Shown: positions 49,201-60,500 of the stretch, piece after piece
Layout: each line of letters opens with the position of its first letter
How positions within the stretch are numbered: the first letter of the stretch is position 1
Assembly: GCA_013399305.1 (NCBI GenBank)
Contig: VXAI01000140.1
Location: 1,667,394 to 1,731,393 of the forward strand
Length of the DNA: 64,000 nt
From: Rostratula benghalensis
Taxonomy: Eukaryota > Chordata > Aves > Charadriiformes > Rostratulidae
Direction: 5' to 3'
Program-made: the position numbers and the translations under genes
The notes under the pieces: model-generated
What the model was told of the DNA's origin: nothing
Database searches by the model: none
What the model saw: only the letters and a program-made list of their open reading frames with translations

Positions 49201-50768
49201 ATCTGTGGCCATTACACTGTGTTGCTGGTGGCACCAGAACTTGCCCTTCCCAGCCTGTGTCCTGGAACAGAGAAATCCTGCTCCTGCTCCTGCCCTGCAG
49301 AGGAGGGTACAGTTGTTTTGTCAGGGGCTGCAATGTAAAGCCCATTTCTCTCTTTTCATTCTCACAGGGGATATACCAATGTTTTGCAGAGACCATTTCA
49401 TTTCTATTATGCTGCTAGCAAGCATCTTAATTTAAATCACATTATAGCTGCACCAAGGCAGAATGATCTAGCCACAGCCTAAATAATAGACTGGAGTGGA
49501 AATATCCTTGGGCTGCAAGAGATGAGAACAAGCACTAATTGAAATGTATAAACTTATGTAACATTATTTATAGAAAGGAGCCCTATTGTCAAAGGCCCTG
49601 AGAGAGCAGGATCATGGGAATGTTTGTTCTTCCTGTAAAGAAAAATTAATTATGTAAGTTTATAAATTCCAGTTGCTTTGCTCTCTTGCCTCCTGATGTG
49701 CCTAAGGACTGCTTGAAAGGTATTTATGGTTCCCAACTGCTGCTTCTTGATGGCATTTTTTAACCTTGTCCTTCTGCATGCCATGGCCTCAGGATCTCGG
49801 AGCAGGGAATTAGCTTTATGCATCCTATTCCTCAACCACAGAAAAATGTAGTTATGTATGTCCTGAGCTTCTGCAGTAGCAAATTTGTTTTAAGGGGATG
49901 CCTGGAGGAGGCCAGGACTCACCAGGCATTTTGCAGAGGTTGGTGGGGCAGCTGTCACGTTTTGGGAGCACAGGCAGAACCCTGAGCACCTGGGCATCAA
50001 ACCAAACTGACCTCTGGCTCTGCTTGAGCCTGCTGTCCTCACCTGAATGGCTTTGCTTAGTTTCTTCTTTTGCTGCCAAGACCAGCAATGCCATGAAGAC
50101 TAATGCTCTACATGGTTTGATTTGCAAGGTGGGAAGAGTTCCACTTATTACTAAAATGTACTATATCATATAATTTCCTGGTAATGCTGCATTTGGCCAG
50201 GGCTGCCAGCTGGTCAGAAAGCTCAGGAGATCTGGCTGAGAAATTATGTATCATCAAACCAAAATGATGAATGTTTCCTCCCAGGCTCCACTTGAAATCA
50301 CTATGGCTTTGGGGTTTGTGCTGTGATGCCTATTTAGCTCTGTAAAACATCACTCCTCAAGCAGCTGAGACACTCGCCAGCATCCAAAAATGCCATTTAT
50401 TCAATTACCTCATTTTGCATATTCTCTGATAAACATATCATTACAAAAGCTAATGGCTGAGTTTCAGTGTAGCCAGCTGCTAAGTGGATTAAAATGCAAG
50501 CTCCAAGTCACCTGCCCTCAGGGAAGATGAGAAACAAGAAAATGTCTTCAGAAAAGAATTTTGTACCTCACTGCTTTCCAATGTCTTCCAACAACACAGC
50601 ATTTCAGGGATGTCCTTGCAACGGCAACGCTAACAGCCACCTGAAAAATGCCCCGGGACCAAATGCCCCAGGCAGGGTCTCTGTCCTCAGCCCCCTCCCT
50701 CTCATAAGCTTCCAAACCTGTTTTCCTGCCATGTCCTGCATTTCAAGACCTGTCTTGCTACCACCAAA

Positions 50769-50790
50769 AGGAAGGAAGGAAGGAGGAAGG
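50769..50790 (+). repeat. (GGAA)n short repeat
   Basis: Four to five GGAA units, the last ones interrupted. GGAA arrays can bind ETS proteins, but this one is short. Confidence 0.75.
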
Positions 50791-53700
50791 GCAAGGCATT
50801 TGGGTATTTGAGCATGATGGTGATCAACCCCATTATGTCTCAGGTGATATCCCAAAATAATCCTACCCAAGAGGTGCTGGCAGTTCAGGTGAGGTTGCAG
50901 TGGCATCCCCCCTGCCACTCTTTCGCTGGAGGTGATATGTAGTGTCCTCTGGGTGCTCTGGTGGCACCAGGCATCACCCATGAGATTCATGCTACTGGGA
51001 AAAAGGGATTTTTGTTCATTTGTGGAATCCCTTTTGAGGAAACAGGAGCTCGTCTACAGCTTTGGGAAGGCTTGGCTAAATCAGTGGGACCTTTTGGGAT
51101 AGAAACAGCTTTATTTTGCTGTGCTGAGGGGAGAAAGCATCGATACTGATGGTCGTCTGTCTCTCTGCGCTGTCACTTTTACCTCCCAACACAGCAAGGG
51201 AGGCCCAGGAGTGCAGTGTGGCTTCCAAGTTTGATTAAACACTGAGCCTGTGTCCCTGGGAGCTGGGAATAATTTAAGAAGAAGATTTTAACAGTCTTGT
51301 CTACAAGGCAAGGAGTCATGGCCTATTTTTCCAGTCACAAGCCACGGGAAATGTAATGCCTTTAAATATCATCAGTGGCTGCTGCAAAGGACTGCTGTGC
51401 TCCCCAGTACCACATTCTCAAAAAGGCTCCCTCTGTCTCTGGCGTTGGCTGAGCACCACTTTATAAATATTTGGAATAAATGAATAAACTGTTGAAATTC
51501 CCCAGAAGAGGAAGGAAATATTTCCGTGAACAAGCATGAGTCACCAGGTAAAACTTCTCGGACCTGCACATCTACAAATGGTTGGTAAATATCTAAATCA
51601 GGAAGTCTCATCAGAGAGATAAGTCCTTTATTTTATCAATAGATAGCAAAAGAACTGGTGAACAACAAAGAAAATCTCAAAATATGAAGCAGTTTATGCA
51701 AAAGCTAAACATAATGAAACGTGGAGGTCATGGACTCCAGCGAAAATGCTCCTGTCAAACACAATGAAAGCACAGCCAGTAATACTGATATTTATGCTTG
51801 CAAAAAGCACCTGGAAGAAAGAGAAACAAACAAAAAGAAATGTAAAATAAGATGAGATAAAATGAGGAAAGTAAATCAACACTGACATAAAATAAGTATG
51901 CCTCTGCTGCTTTCCATGCCCCAAAGCTGCATGAAATATATGAAAAAACATGGTGTGCCTAAATTTTATATTTTTTTTTCAAACACAGATATGCCTAGAA
52001 AAAGACTTGAAAAATTCAGCAGTTCTGGGAACACACCAACCAAGAAAAAAGAAGACTGCAGTAAGAGGAATGTCTGCCAGGCAGAGAGGGAACACAGGGC
52101 TTGCCAGTTGTGTAATGTGTGACTGAAGGCAGCAGCGCTCACAGATATTTTAGGGAGCACCAGATCAGAAGCGAGTGGCAACTTGGAGGAATTCCCAGAA
52201 AACGAGAAGTGATTACAGGAATAAATGGCAGGGCATTTTAGCAGTGCAGAAGGTGCCACCTGAGGAAGAACCATCTTAAGGCTGCCACAGCACAGGGCTG
52301 TTGCTTACCTGTCTTTGGTGAGAAGCAACAGAGAATGGGATAGGCTGCACATCTGGAGCTGAACATCTGTAGTCATCACCCACACGGTGCTGGAGTTGCA
52401 CACGCACGATGGCTTCAAGGGAATTGTCCCTCAGGAAAGGGCCCCAAATGGTGGGACTGGAGGAAATTTTGGGTGCTGCTAGGTGCTACCTACCTGGATG
52501 CTCCCTGCCTTGCCTCCACTAACACCACGCAAGTCAGATTAAATATACAGGCTTTGATGGAAACCAAACCTGCCCCAGCCTGGTGGCACAGCACTGTCCC
52601 ACCCACAGGAAGCTTTGAGTTGTTAGTAAAGCAGGAAGCAGAGAGCAGGCAGGTATGAAGGGGAGGTTTCTGAGGTTAAGGATACTGGAGTGTGGCATGC
52701 CTTGTGTCCCAGCTCCTTCCCTAGCTGCTTCTGAGGACCAGGCAGGGAAACCTCTCCCAGCTGGGACTCATGTAGGGGCCCTCCTTTAGCTTTCCCTCCC
52801 ACTGCTTCCCCATCTCCCTCACTTTCCTCTTCTGAGCTGCTTATGTCTCCCAGGCAATAAATCTGCAAACTGCCTGGCAGGCTCTGCCAGCAGCTCAGAG
52901 CATGCTGCTGCAGGTCCACTTCCTTGAGGAAAGAGGAAAAGGAGGAGGAGTTGGACCTGGTGTCACACCACTGGTGTGGCTCAGCTGGGAACAGCTGTGG
53001 TCTTCAAAATGGGATGAGGCCCCTATGCTGGGATGTCTGCTTAGACACAGCCACAGCAGAAGCTGCCCAGCCAGGCATTCCAGCTGAGTCAGGTTTGCAT
53101 CTGGGCTTTGGGGAAGGAATCTGAAATTTCTCTCAATGTGTGTAAGCAGCAGCTTTTATTTGTCACCACCACAGAGAAAGGTAGCAGGACCCTAGCCAGT
53201 AACATCCATGAATCCCAGTAAAAAGCCCTGGGTGCTCCCTCAAGGAAGCAAAGTAGCACAGCATCAGAGGCCTCTTCTCCAAGTTCAGCCAAAAGTGGCC
53301 AATAAGTTCAAAACTCTGTAGGGAGGGACAAGATGGATGGACACACACACAAACCATCTCAGCAGGGAGGCAGGATTCTGCTCAAGGGGGAAATCTGCTC
53401 TCCGTGCCCCAGCAGCAGCTGGGCATTGCAGCAGCCTGGGGGGAGCACAGCATCCCCTCTCCCTGCCCACCTCAAACCTCCTAAAGCAGGAACAATTCTG
53501 CTGCCCTGGGACACTCCTCTGCCCTTACCAAGGGCCAGGCAGAGTGTGATCCCCAAAACACTCTGGTTTTGCATGGTAGTTTACAAACTTTCACCAAGAA
53601 GAAACTCGGGAGTATTAGATATTCAGGGGAGGAAGGATTAGGAACAGAGAGAAGCGGCCATCCATAGAAATGTGCCCCTTTTTCACTTCTCACCTCTGCT

Positions 53701-54969
53701 AGAAAAGTATCCAATTATTTACTAAATGACCTTGGCATTTGTTGCCTCAGTCTCCTTGCCTGGTTAGCCATTTCACATATTTATTATTCTTTGTATGAAA
53801 TAATACTTCCTGACATCTGTTCCCAGTTTGTTTCTCTCTAATTTCCATTTATAGCACATTTTCCTATCCTCTGACCATGTTAAAATAAAACAGTAAGTAT
53901 GTTTGACAGGGTGTAAGCTACTTAAGATCATGATCCTTCCCTGACCTTGATTTTTTAATTTTTTTTTTTTTAAACATGCTGTAAAACACAGAAAAACATT
54001 GTAACAAACTCTGATGGAAAAGCAAGTGGAACACTCAGAGAATCAGCATTTCACAGACACGCCAGCAGCCAGGAAACCGTGGACTGGTGTGAAGATCACA
54101 GTCCAGTGGCCACAGTCCAGTGCCACTTTGACAAGGATGGGCTGGAGGCAGATGGGGAGAGTGAGAAGCTGTGGGCTGGGCAGGCCCTCTGCCGGGCAGA
54201 GGGGAGGACCAGGTGGCTGCAAGGGAGGAGGTGGCAGTGGGACAGGCACAAGAAAGGAGATGTTAATTCCCATGGGTGATGTTCTCCCTTCTGACCAGCC
54301 AGGTGGGAAAAGTTGCCCTTCCCTTGCTCTGAAGTGAGACTTTGCTTCCAAGTGCAATCTGGGAACGCTAAAAGCAACACATTCACAAGAAGCAGCAAAG
54401 AGGAGCACTTTAGTTAAGGCAAAATGACATTTTATATTGTCATCTCCATCTTAGTACAAGCCCTCAAGATAATTTTAGCTCAGGAGGAAGTTGCTTACAA
54501 AGCTAAAATAAAATGGAAAAAAACCAGTGTTGCCTCCAACCAAATAAGTGTACATGCCTTCCCATTAAGTAACAAAGCAAGACAGTGATGCAGTGTCATC
54601 TCTGGCTGGTCCAGTGCTGGTTTAGGGACTCTTGGGCAGTTCTCTGGTAGGGACAATCATAGGAGCATTAGTCTGCAGAGAACAGCCCCCATGACCTGGT
54701 GAGTGTGGTTATACACCCTGCTGTGGCAATGTCGTCAAAGCTGAACCCCTGAGTGGAGCATCTGAAACTGAAAACGCTTCTGCTCAGTCCTTTTTGGTCA
54801 GAAAGGCAGTGGTTGCCCTCCAGAGGTGGGTGCTCACAACAGCCAAGAGCCACAGCGACCCAGGAAGTTCAGATCACAGAGCCTTGGACATACCTTCTCC
54901 AGCTCTGGAAGGTTTCTTCACAGAACTGTTGTATTGATAATTTAACCTGCCAAGTTGCCAAGGGAGCAG

Positions 54970-55635
54970 CCCAAGGAGAAGGACTTGGGGGTGCTGCTGG
55001 GTGAGAAGCTCAACATGAGCCAGCAGCATGCGCTGGCAGCCCAGAAATCCCCCCACATGCTGGGCTGCATCCCCAGCAGTGTGGCCAGCAGGGTGAGGGG
55101 GCTATTCTGCCCCTCTGCTCCACTCTGGGGAGACCCCACCTGGAGTCCTGTGTTCAGCACTGGAGCCCTCACCACAGGAACGAGTCCAGTGGAAGGCCGT
55201 GCAGATACTGTGAGGACTTGAGTTCCTCTGCTGTTAGGTCAGGGTGAGAGAGTTGGGGGTGTTCAGCCTGGAGAAGGGAAGGCTCCAGGGAGACCTTAGA
55301 GCCCCTTCCACTCCCTAAAGGGTCTCCAGGAAAGCTGGGGAAGGACTCCTGATCAGGGAGAGGAGCCATAGGATGAGGGGGAACAGTTTTAACCTGAAAG
55401 AAGGGAGATTCAGACTAGATATAAGGAAGAAAATGTTCACTCTGAGGATGGTGAGGCACTGGCCCAGGTTGCCCAGAGAAGCTGTGGCTGCCCCATCCCT
55501 GGAGGTGTCCAAGGCCAGGCTGGATGGGTCTTTGAGCAACCTGGTCTGGTGGTAGGTGTCCCTGCCCAGGGCAGGGGGTGGGACTGGATGGTCTTTAAGG
55601 TCCCTTCCAACCTGAATCATTGTATGATTCTATGA
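54970..55635 (+). mobile_element. CR1 LINE, 5'-truncated 3' end
   Basis: A sense-oriented CR1. The reverse transcriptase C-terminus is readable as KEKDLGVLLGEKLNMSQQHA, followed by MLGCIPSSVASRVRG (54975-55100). Then come 'ggagaccccacctggagtcc', 'gttgcccagagaagctgtgg', 'ctggatgggtctttgagcaa', 'ccctgcccagggcagggggt' and the tail 'attgtatgattctatgac'. The frame breaks soon after the readable part. It lies about 700 bases beyond the COMMD1 3' end and is inverted relative to the copy at 59.9 kb. Confidence 0.95.
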
Positions 55636-56299
55636 CAACAAGGACTAAGAGCAGCCAATTGTGCTCTGACAAAGCCCAGTCCTCTCAAACACAGTGTGCA
55701 GCCGGGTGCCAGGGCTGCACCACCCCAGCTTGAGAGCCAGAGGGCTGATGGAGGTAGATGCTCTTCAGGGAAGCAGGTCAGGATTGGTTTTGAAGGCCTG
55801 CCAGCCACTCGCAGTTACAGACACATGCCTTTATGTCTCTGCTCCTGGAACTCACCAACTTTCCTCCTTCCATGGCTTTAACCTCTGTGCAAGCAGGGTC
55901 CATGTGAGCAGATTTGTCCTACACAGCCCACGGTTTGAAAAGATAAACATCTGTCCCCCTGGTCTGCCTGTTTCTTTTCCTTTTTTCTCCCCTGCCACAA
56001 CTGGCCAATTTACCTTTGCCATTCACCCAGCCCAGTATTTACAGGATCTAAAAGACTCAAAAATTGATTTGAAGGGGAAAAGCAAAAAAACTCCACTCCT
56101 CTCGAAGGCCTAATTATGCCAAGCTTTATGTCAATATCCTTGCCTCTGCCTTGGAGAACAGGCCTGGAGGAGAGAAAGGGACAGCTTCACAGTATGAGTT
56201 AGCCCATAATTGGTTATGAATGCAGTGTGCAATTCTAGCCCAGATTTAACAATCATTACCTATTTTGGGTGCAGAAAAAGGAATTATGACAACGTTTCG
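55636..56299. other. Spacer between CR1 and COMMD1 3' end
   Basis: About 660 bases without a recognisable gene. An AT-rich patch at about 56195-56290 lies just downstream of the COMMD1 poly(A) signal and includes sequence that would act as the T-rich downstream element of that signal. Confidence 0.6.
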
Positions 56300-56329
56300 A
56301 GGCCCATTCGTTTTCTGAGCTGCATTCTC

Positions 56330-56335
56330 TTTATT
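56330..56335 (-). terminator. COMMD1: COMMD1 poly(A) signal
   Basis: AATAAA on the minus strand begins three bases after the COMMD1 stop codon. A T-rich stretch follows on the minus strand (complement of about 56272-56290). Cleavage is expected at about 56300-56320, which would give a 3'UTR of only some 20-40 bases. Confidence 0.75.
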
Positions 56336-56338
56336 TGG

Positions 56339-56446
56339 TTAAGTGGTCTGAGTCAAGAAAGTCATGCTCTCCTCTATTTCCGAGAGTTTCTTCAGCATCT
56401 GGCTCATCTTGGCCTCGTCAAACTCCAGACACAGAAGTTCTGATGC
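56339..56446 (-). CDS. COMMD1: COMMD1 terminal coding exon (COMM domain C-terminus)
   Basis: The minus strand encodes 35 residues and a TAA stop, beginning ASELLCLEFDEAKM and ending SEIEESMTFLTQTT. This matches the end of the COMM domain of COMMD1, whose human counterpart reads ESEFLCLEFDEVKV at the same point where the human last exon starts. The exon is preceded by a canonical acceptor (TTACACTTGTGTTTTGTAG, 56447-56465). COMMD1 is a subunit of the Commander/CCC endosomal recycling complex and also affects copper transporters, NF-kB RelA turnover and ENaC. This exon supplies the last strand and helix of the dimerising COMM domain. The partial gene lies in the same order and direction relative to B3GNT2 as in human. 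Its first two exons (about 155 residues in human) were not found and should lie above 64000. The few C-terminal differences from human are conservative until the last five or so residues. Confidence 0.93.
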   Translation of the reverse strand, partial: ASELLCLEFDEAKMSQMLKKLSEIEESMTFLTQTT

Positions 56447-56465
56447 CTACAAAACACAAGTGTAA
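56447..56465 (-). other. COMMD1: Splice acceptor of COMMD1 last exon
   Basis: The minus strand reads TTACACTTGTGTTTTGTAG then GCATCAGAA. The T/G-rich tract and TAG dinucleotide precede the frame at the codon boundary expected for COMMD1, and no AG lies in the tract. Confidence 0.88.
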
Positions 56466-59400
56466 GAACGATGGTTGAGAAAGGTAACAGTTTTTCAGGT
56501 GTACAACAGAGGGAGGACAGTGAGTTCTGGTTTCCCGATGATTTGTGTCCCCTGTCTCCTTTTTTCCTGTACCACTTAAAAAACCTCAGCAGACCCCGAG
56601 AGTGGCTACACCAAGCAAGAGCTGGCCATGCTGGCCACCAGCCAGCGGCTGCCAAAGGGGACAGGGGATGGCTGAGCTGTGCCTGCCTCCCCTTTCAGTG
56701 GAGGCATGGGTTTGGGTTTCTCCTTAGATGCAGACTTTGGCAAAACTTGCAGGAATTGAACTGCAGCTGCGACTTCCACTTTTCTTTCCAATCTGGTGAT
56801 CCCCAAAGCTGTTGCTGGGAACTGCAAAGTGGTTGGAGCCACTGTACAAAGCTCAGTACATACAAAAACAAGAACCCAAACACAGTTTTGTACAGGACAT
56901 TCCAGTCTGGAAATTCAGGAGAGTTTTATAGTCTCTTATACATGGGCTCTGCTGTCAGTGTAAATGTAGAAGCAAGTGAAGAAGCAGCATTGATTTGCTC
57001 TGTAAAGTCCTGCCACATCTTAAAAAGTAGTAATTCTCTGGCAGGATGGATATTGGGATAGAGTAGAAGGATCTTGCCAAAGGCCCAGAAAATAAAGAAT
57101 ATCTATTTTTAAAAAAAGGGAGGGGAAAGAAAAAATACATAAGAAGTTCTAATGATCTGGAACTTATTACTTAAACACCAATGTGAAAAGGCCTCCTGAG
57201 CAAACCGGTCCATCAGCCCTACCTGCTGGTATGTCTATAGCTACAAAATATTTCCTGTAGTGATTCTGGCAGAAAAAATGTTTGAGATTGCTGGGACTGG
57301 GACTGTACTAAAGGTCATTCCAGGTGAAGCACCATCAGTGACAGAGGAAGAAAGTGAAAATATTTGAAAAATCAAGTGCAGCCACTACAGAGGGAGATTT
57401 TCTTACGAGACACTGGACCACAGGCTCCTGGTTAGTTATTTTTCTAACACACAGAGAAACAATGAGATCTTCATCTTCAAGGTTGAGCTGGACCTGGTTC
57501 TAAACAGGCTTGCATGAGAAAGAAATGCAAATCTTAATTACAGGGAAAAAAAAGAAAAAAAATTCCAAACACCCTTTTCCATCCCAAAACAGACAAGAGA
57601 AAAGAGGTTAAAAAAAATAATCCCAACATAGCTTAAAATTTAAACTGGAAATTAGATGCTTTTTCAGAACAGTGCTAGGACACATTTTCCTTGGAAAAGG
57701 CACATCTAAATATTGTTTTTGCAATGATGCCAACAAGCTCTACTCAGAAGCCTCTCTTCATTGTATACTACTCTGACTTACTCATTACTGGGGGAATTTG
57801 GTGTTCTAGTGTTTGAGGGCAGAAAAGAACCAAACCTTGATCAACAAACCCCTGGTTTGCTTCTCCAAGGAAGAGTTGCTCACACCATTCCTGTGGGACT
57901 GGGGGATGAGGGGGACAGAAATGACCCACGTAATTCATGCAAAAAAAAAATAATAAAAGCTAACGCATAAGTTACCGTGACAATGTTCTCAAAAGGAGGA
58001 AAAGATGACCCACAAAGAAGAAAAGTACTGGTTTGAGCTTATTTTTTCTTCTTCAAGACAAAGGGTAATACCACAATGAACTCAGTGATTCATTCTAAGT
58101 GGAAATATTTCCCAGGTGTTCATGAGAATTTTTTTTGTTGTTGCTTAGATTCTCAGATTAGGAACACCTGATAAGTGATAAAACAAAAAAACCCCAAAAC
58201 CCAACCAACCAAACAAAAACCCCCAAAACCTGGGCTGCCACAAACCTGTACAGGGTGATAAAATGTGTAAGACAAAGACATTGCACTGAATCTCCTAGCA
58301 GACTGCCTCAGTCATCATCCCACTGCAAACCTCAGAGGTTATTTTTAGATTCATTAATATTCCACAAGATACACTGGGACATAAAATAATGACAGCAAGA
58401 TCTAGATAATTCCTGAAAAATTGGAATGGATGGCAATTCATTGATTTAATCTGACCACACCTCTGAAAATACTAAATTATTATTTTTAATTCAATTTGGA
58501 GCTATTTTTGCCACAAACCTATAATCATGGCCTTCAAAAACTTTAAGGGAAAGTGCAACTCATTTCCATAAATTCTGTACAAAATAAAGCAGAAAAATTT
58601 GGAATTGAAAGTGCCCTCTAATTCTTCTACATGATTTTGGTATTACATGAGCCATGAATCTCGTAAGCAAATGATTATTACATCCCCATAGGACAAAAAT
58701 GTTTTTTAATACTTTTAATGTAACATCAAGCCTGTAATATCACAGATTAAACAGATAAAGGATTGTAGAAATTGGAGTAATTCCAGAAGCAGGTCTCTGA
58801 TACTGCACAGCAAATGTCATGTCATTGCTCTGACACTATCTATCAACCTCCCGAAAACAGTCTGCCTGGGATTTTCTACCTTGCGTGAAAAATAAGTATG
58901 GATGGGTGCAGGGATGCACATGCTTTAATCTCCTGGTCTGTGTATATTTTGGAAGCACAGGTATGTTTTCAGGAAGTGTTACAGGGGGAAAAAAAAATCC
59001 AAACATATTTTAATCAGTATAACTTATTAGAAGGAAGCACACACTATAGTTCTTCCATGTTTCACAGCAAAGAAGTGACAAGAATACAACAAAGAATGAA
59101 AAAGAAGAAAAGACAGCTTAACACTTTTATGGAAGGTTTATATACTTTCTATATGGCTCTGCTGTTCTCAAAGTTGTGTTTTTAACCTGCACTGGTTTCT
59201 GTACGCCCTCCAACTTCTCTTTGATTTTTTTTTTTTTTAAAATCACTTTGATTTATACCCGTTTCCTTTTTTCAAACATCTTTAACCTCCTGTGTCCCCC
59301 ATGCCCTGGGCAGAAAGCAGCGCCCTGCTTTAAGGGCTCCCCCTGCTCAAGTCCTGTATCACAGGGGTTCCTGTCCCATGCTCCTGCCCACAAATGCCCT

Positions 59401-59894
59401 CCCACCCCCATACACGGTGGCTGACGATCGCAGACGTCCCACGTGCCTAATTACCCCATGCCTGTGATTAGCCATCTCCTATTGCTTTTCATTATTGAAA
59501 GAGCGCTCAGTCATAACCACTGTGCTCCAGATGCTGCCTGGACACTACTCATTCATTATTGATGTTGATTAGCCCAAACCTTTGCTTGCTTTGGAGAAAA
59601 AACTGCAGGTGTCTTTCCTACAAGGGCAAAACTCATTCGAACACCCCACATGCTGAACCAACCACCTCATGCAGCCATTTGCTGTGGCCAGAAAGGAAAG
59701 GTTATAAATACCACAGTTCTGCTGGTACCAACAAAATTCAGAAAAAAAGAAGACCTGGTTATGTTGACAAAAGGCAAATTACATTCTCATCTGCAGATGA
59801 CTCTTGGCAAGATTATACCTCCAACTTTTTATGTGGGCTTATCTGACTGATCACCCCTTTCTGACCTGGTTCATCCCTTTTATCAATAAGCTAG
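56466..59894 (-). other. COMMD1: COMMD1 last intron, proximal part
   Basis: No exon is recognised. A plus-strand frame of 196 codons (56471-57061) is antisense and without family resemblance. AT-rich DNA at about 58340-58720 has homeodomain-like TAAT/ATTA and GGAATG motifs and looks like a possible conserved element. An A/C-rich low-complexity run lies at about 58180-58230. Confidence 0.65.
59430..59580. promoter_or_regulatory. Candidate enhancer with repeated TGATTAGCC
   Basis: TGATTAGCC occurs twice about 100 bases apart (near 59466 and 59567), with CTAATTACC and CATTATTGA motifs between or beside them. GATTAG/CTAATC is recognised by K50-class homeodomain proteins (OTX/PITX/CRX). Clustering is seen; regulatory function is only inferred. 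Confidence 0.3.
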
Positions 59895-60500
59895 AGAATC
59901 ACAGAATGGTTTGGGTTGGAAGGAAGCTTAAAGACCACCCAGTCCCACCCCCTGCCCTGGGCAGAGACACCTCCCACCAGACCAGGTTGCTCAAAGCCCT
60001 GTCCAACCTGGCCTTGAACACCTTCAGGGATGGGGCAGCCACAGCTTCTCTGGGCAACCTGGGCCAGGGTCTCACCACCCTCACAGCAAAGAATTTCTTC
60101 CTTATATCTAGTCTGAATCTCCCCTCTTTCAATTCAAAACCATGCCCCCTCCTCTTATGGCTCCCCTCCCTGATCAAGAGTTCCTCCTCAGCTTCCCTGG
60201 GGCCTCTTTAGGGAGTGGAAGGGGCTCAAAGGTTGCCCTGGAGACTTGTCTTCTTCAGGCTGACCACCCTCAACTCCCTCAGTCTGTCCTCACAGCAGAG
60301 GGGCTCCAGCCCTTACAGCATCTCTGTGGCCTCCTCTGGCCACACTCAACAGGTCCAAGTCCTTCTGATGTTGGTGGCCCCAGAGCTGGAGGCAGCTCTG
60401 CAGGGGTGTCTCCTCAGAGCATTGCAGAGGGGCAGAATCCTCCCCCCTCGCCTTGCTGGCCAAGCTGTTGGGGATGTAGCCCGGGATGGGGGTTGGCTTT
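59895..60500 (-). mobile_element. CR1 LINE 3' end, reverse orientation
   Basis: It starts with the reverse-complement tail ('aatcacagaatggtttgggt'), then 'cccctgccctgggcagagac', 'cctcccaccagaccaggttg', 'ctcaaagccctgtccaacct', 'gccacagcttctctgggcaa', 'cctcacagcaaagaatttct', and ends in the C-terminal reverse transcriptase region ('gctgttggggatgtagccc', matching the LGCIPSS segment of the copy at 55 kb). It lies in the COMMD1 intron, in the same direction as the gene. Confidence 0.95.

Larger units (their letters stand above)
42851..54969. other. COMMD1-B3GNT2 intergenic region
   Basis: About 12 kb between the B3GNT2 promoter and the CR1 that lies downstream of COMMD1. No gene is recognised; frames of up to 175 codons (for example 47830-48357 minus) resemble nothing known. 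It contains a TTG microsatellite (43211-43242), a TTTTA/TTTAA-rich patch (44828-44862), a GGAA repeat (50769-50790) and AT-rich islands in otherwise GC-rich DNA at about 48620-48740 and 49440-49680 that look like candidate conserved non-coding elements. Confidence 0.6.

Noticed and set aside
56404..56655. 83-codon minus-strand ORF overlapping the COMMD1 exon
   Set aside because: It is in a different frame from the COMMD1 exon and runs across the splice acceptor.
56471..57061. 196-codon plus-strand ORF
   Set aside because: Antisense to the COMMD1 intron, no family resemblance. The true gene here is the short minus-strand exon next to it.
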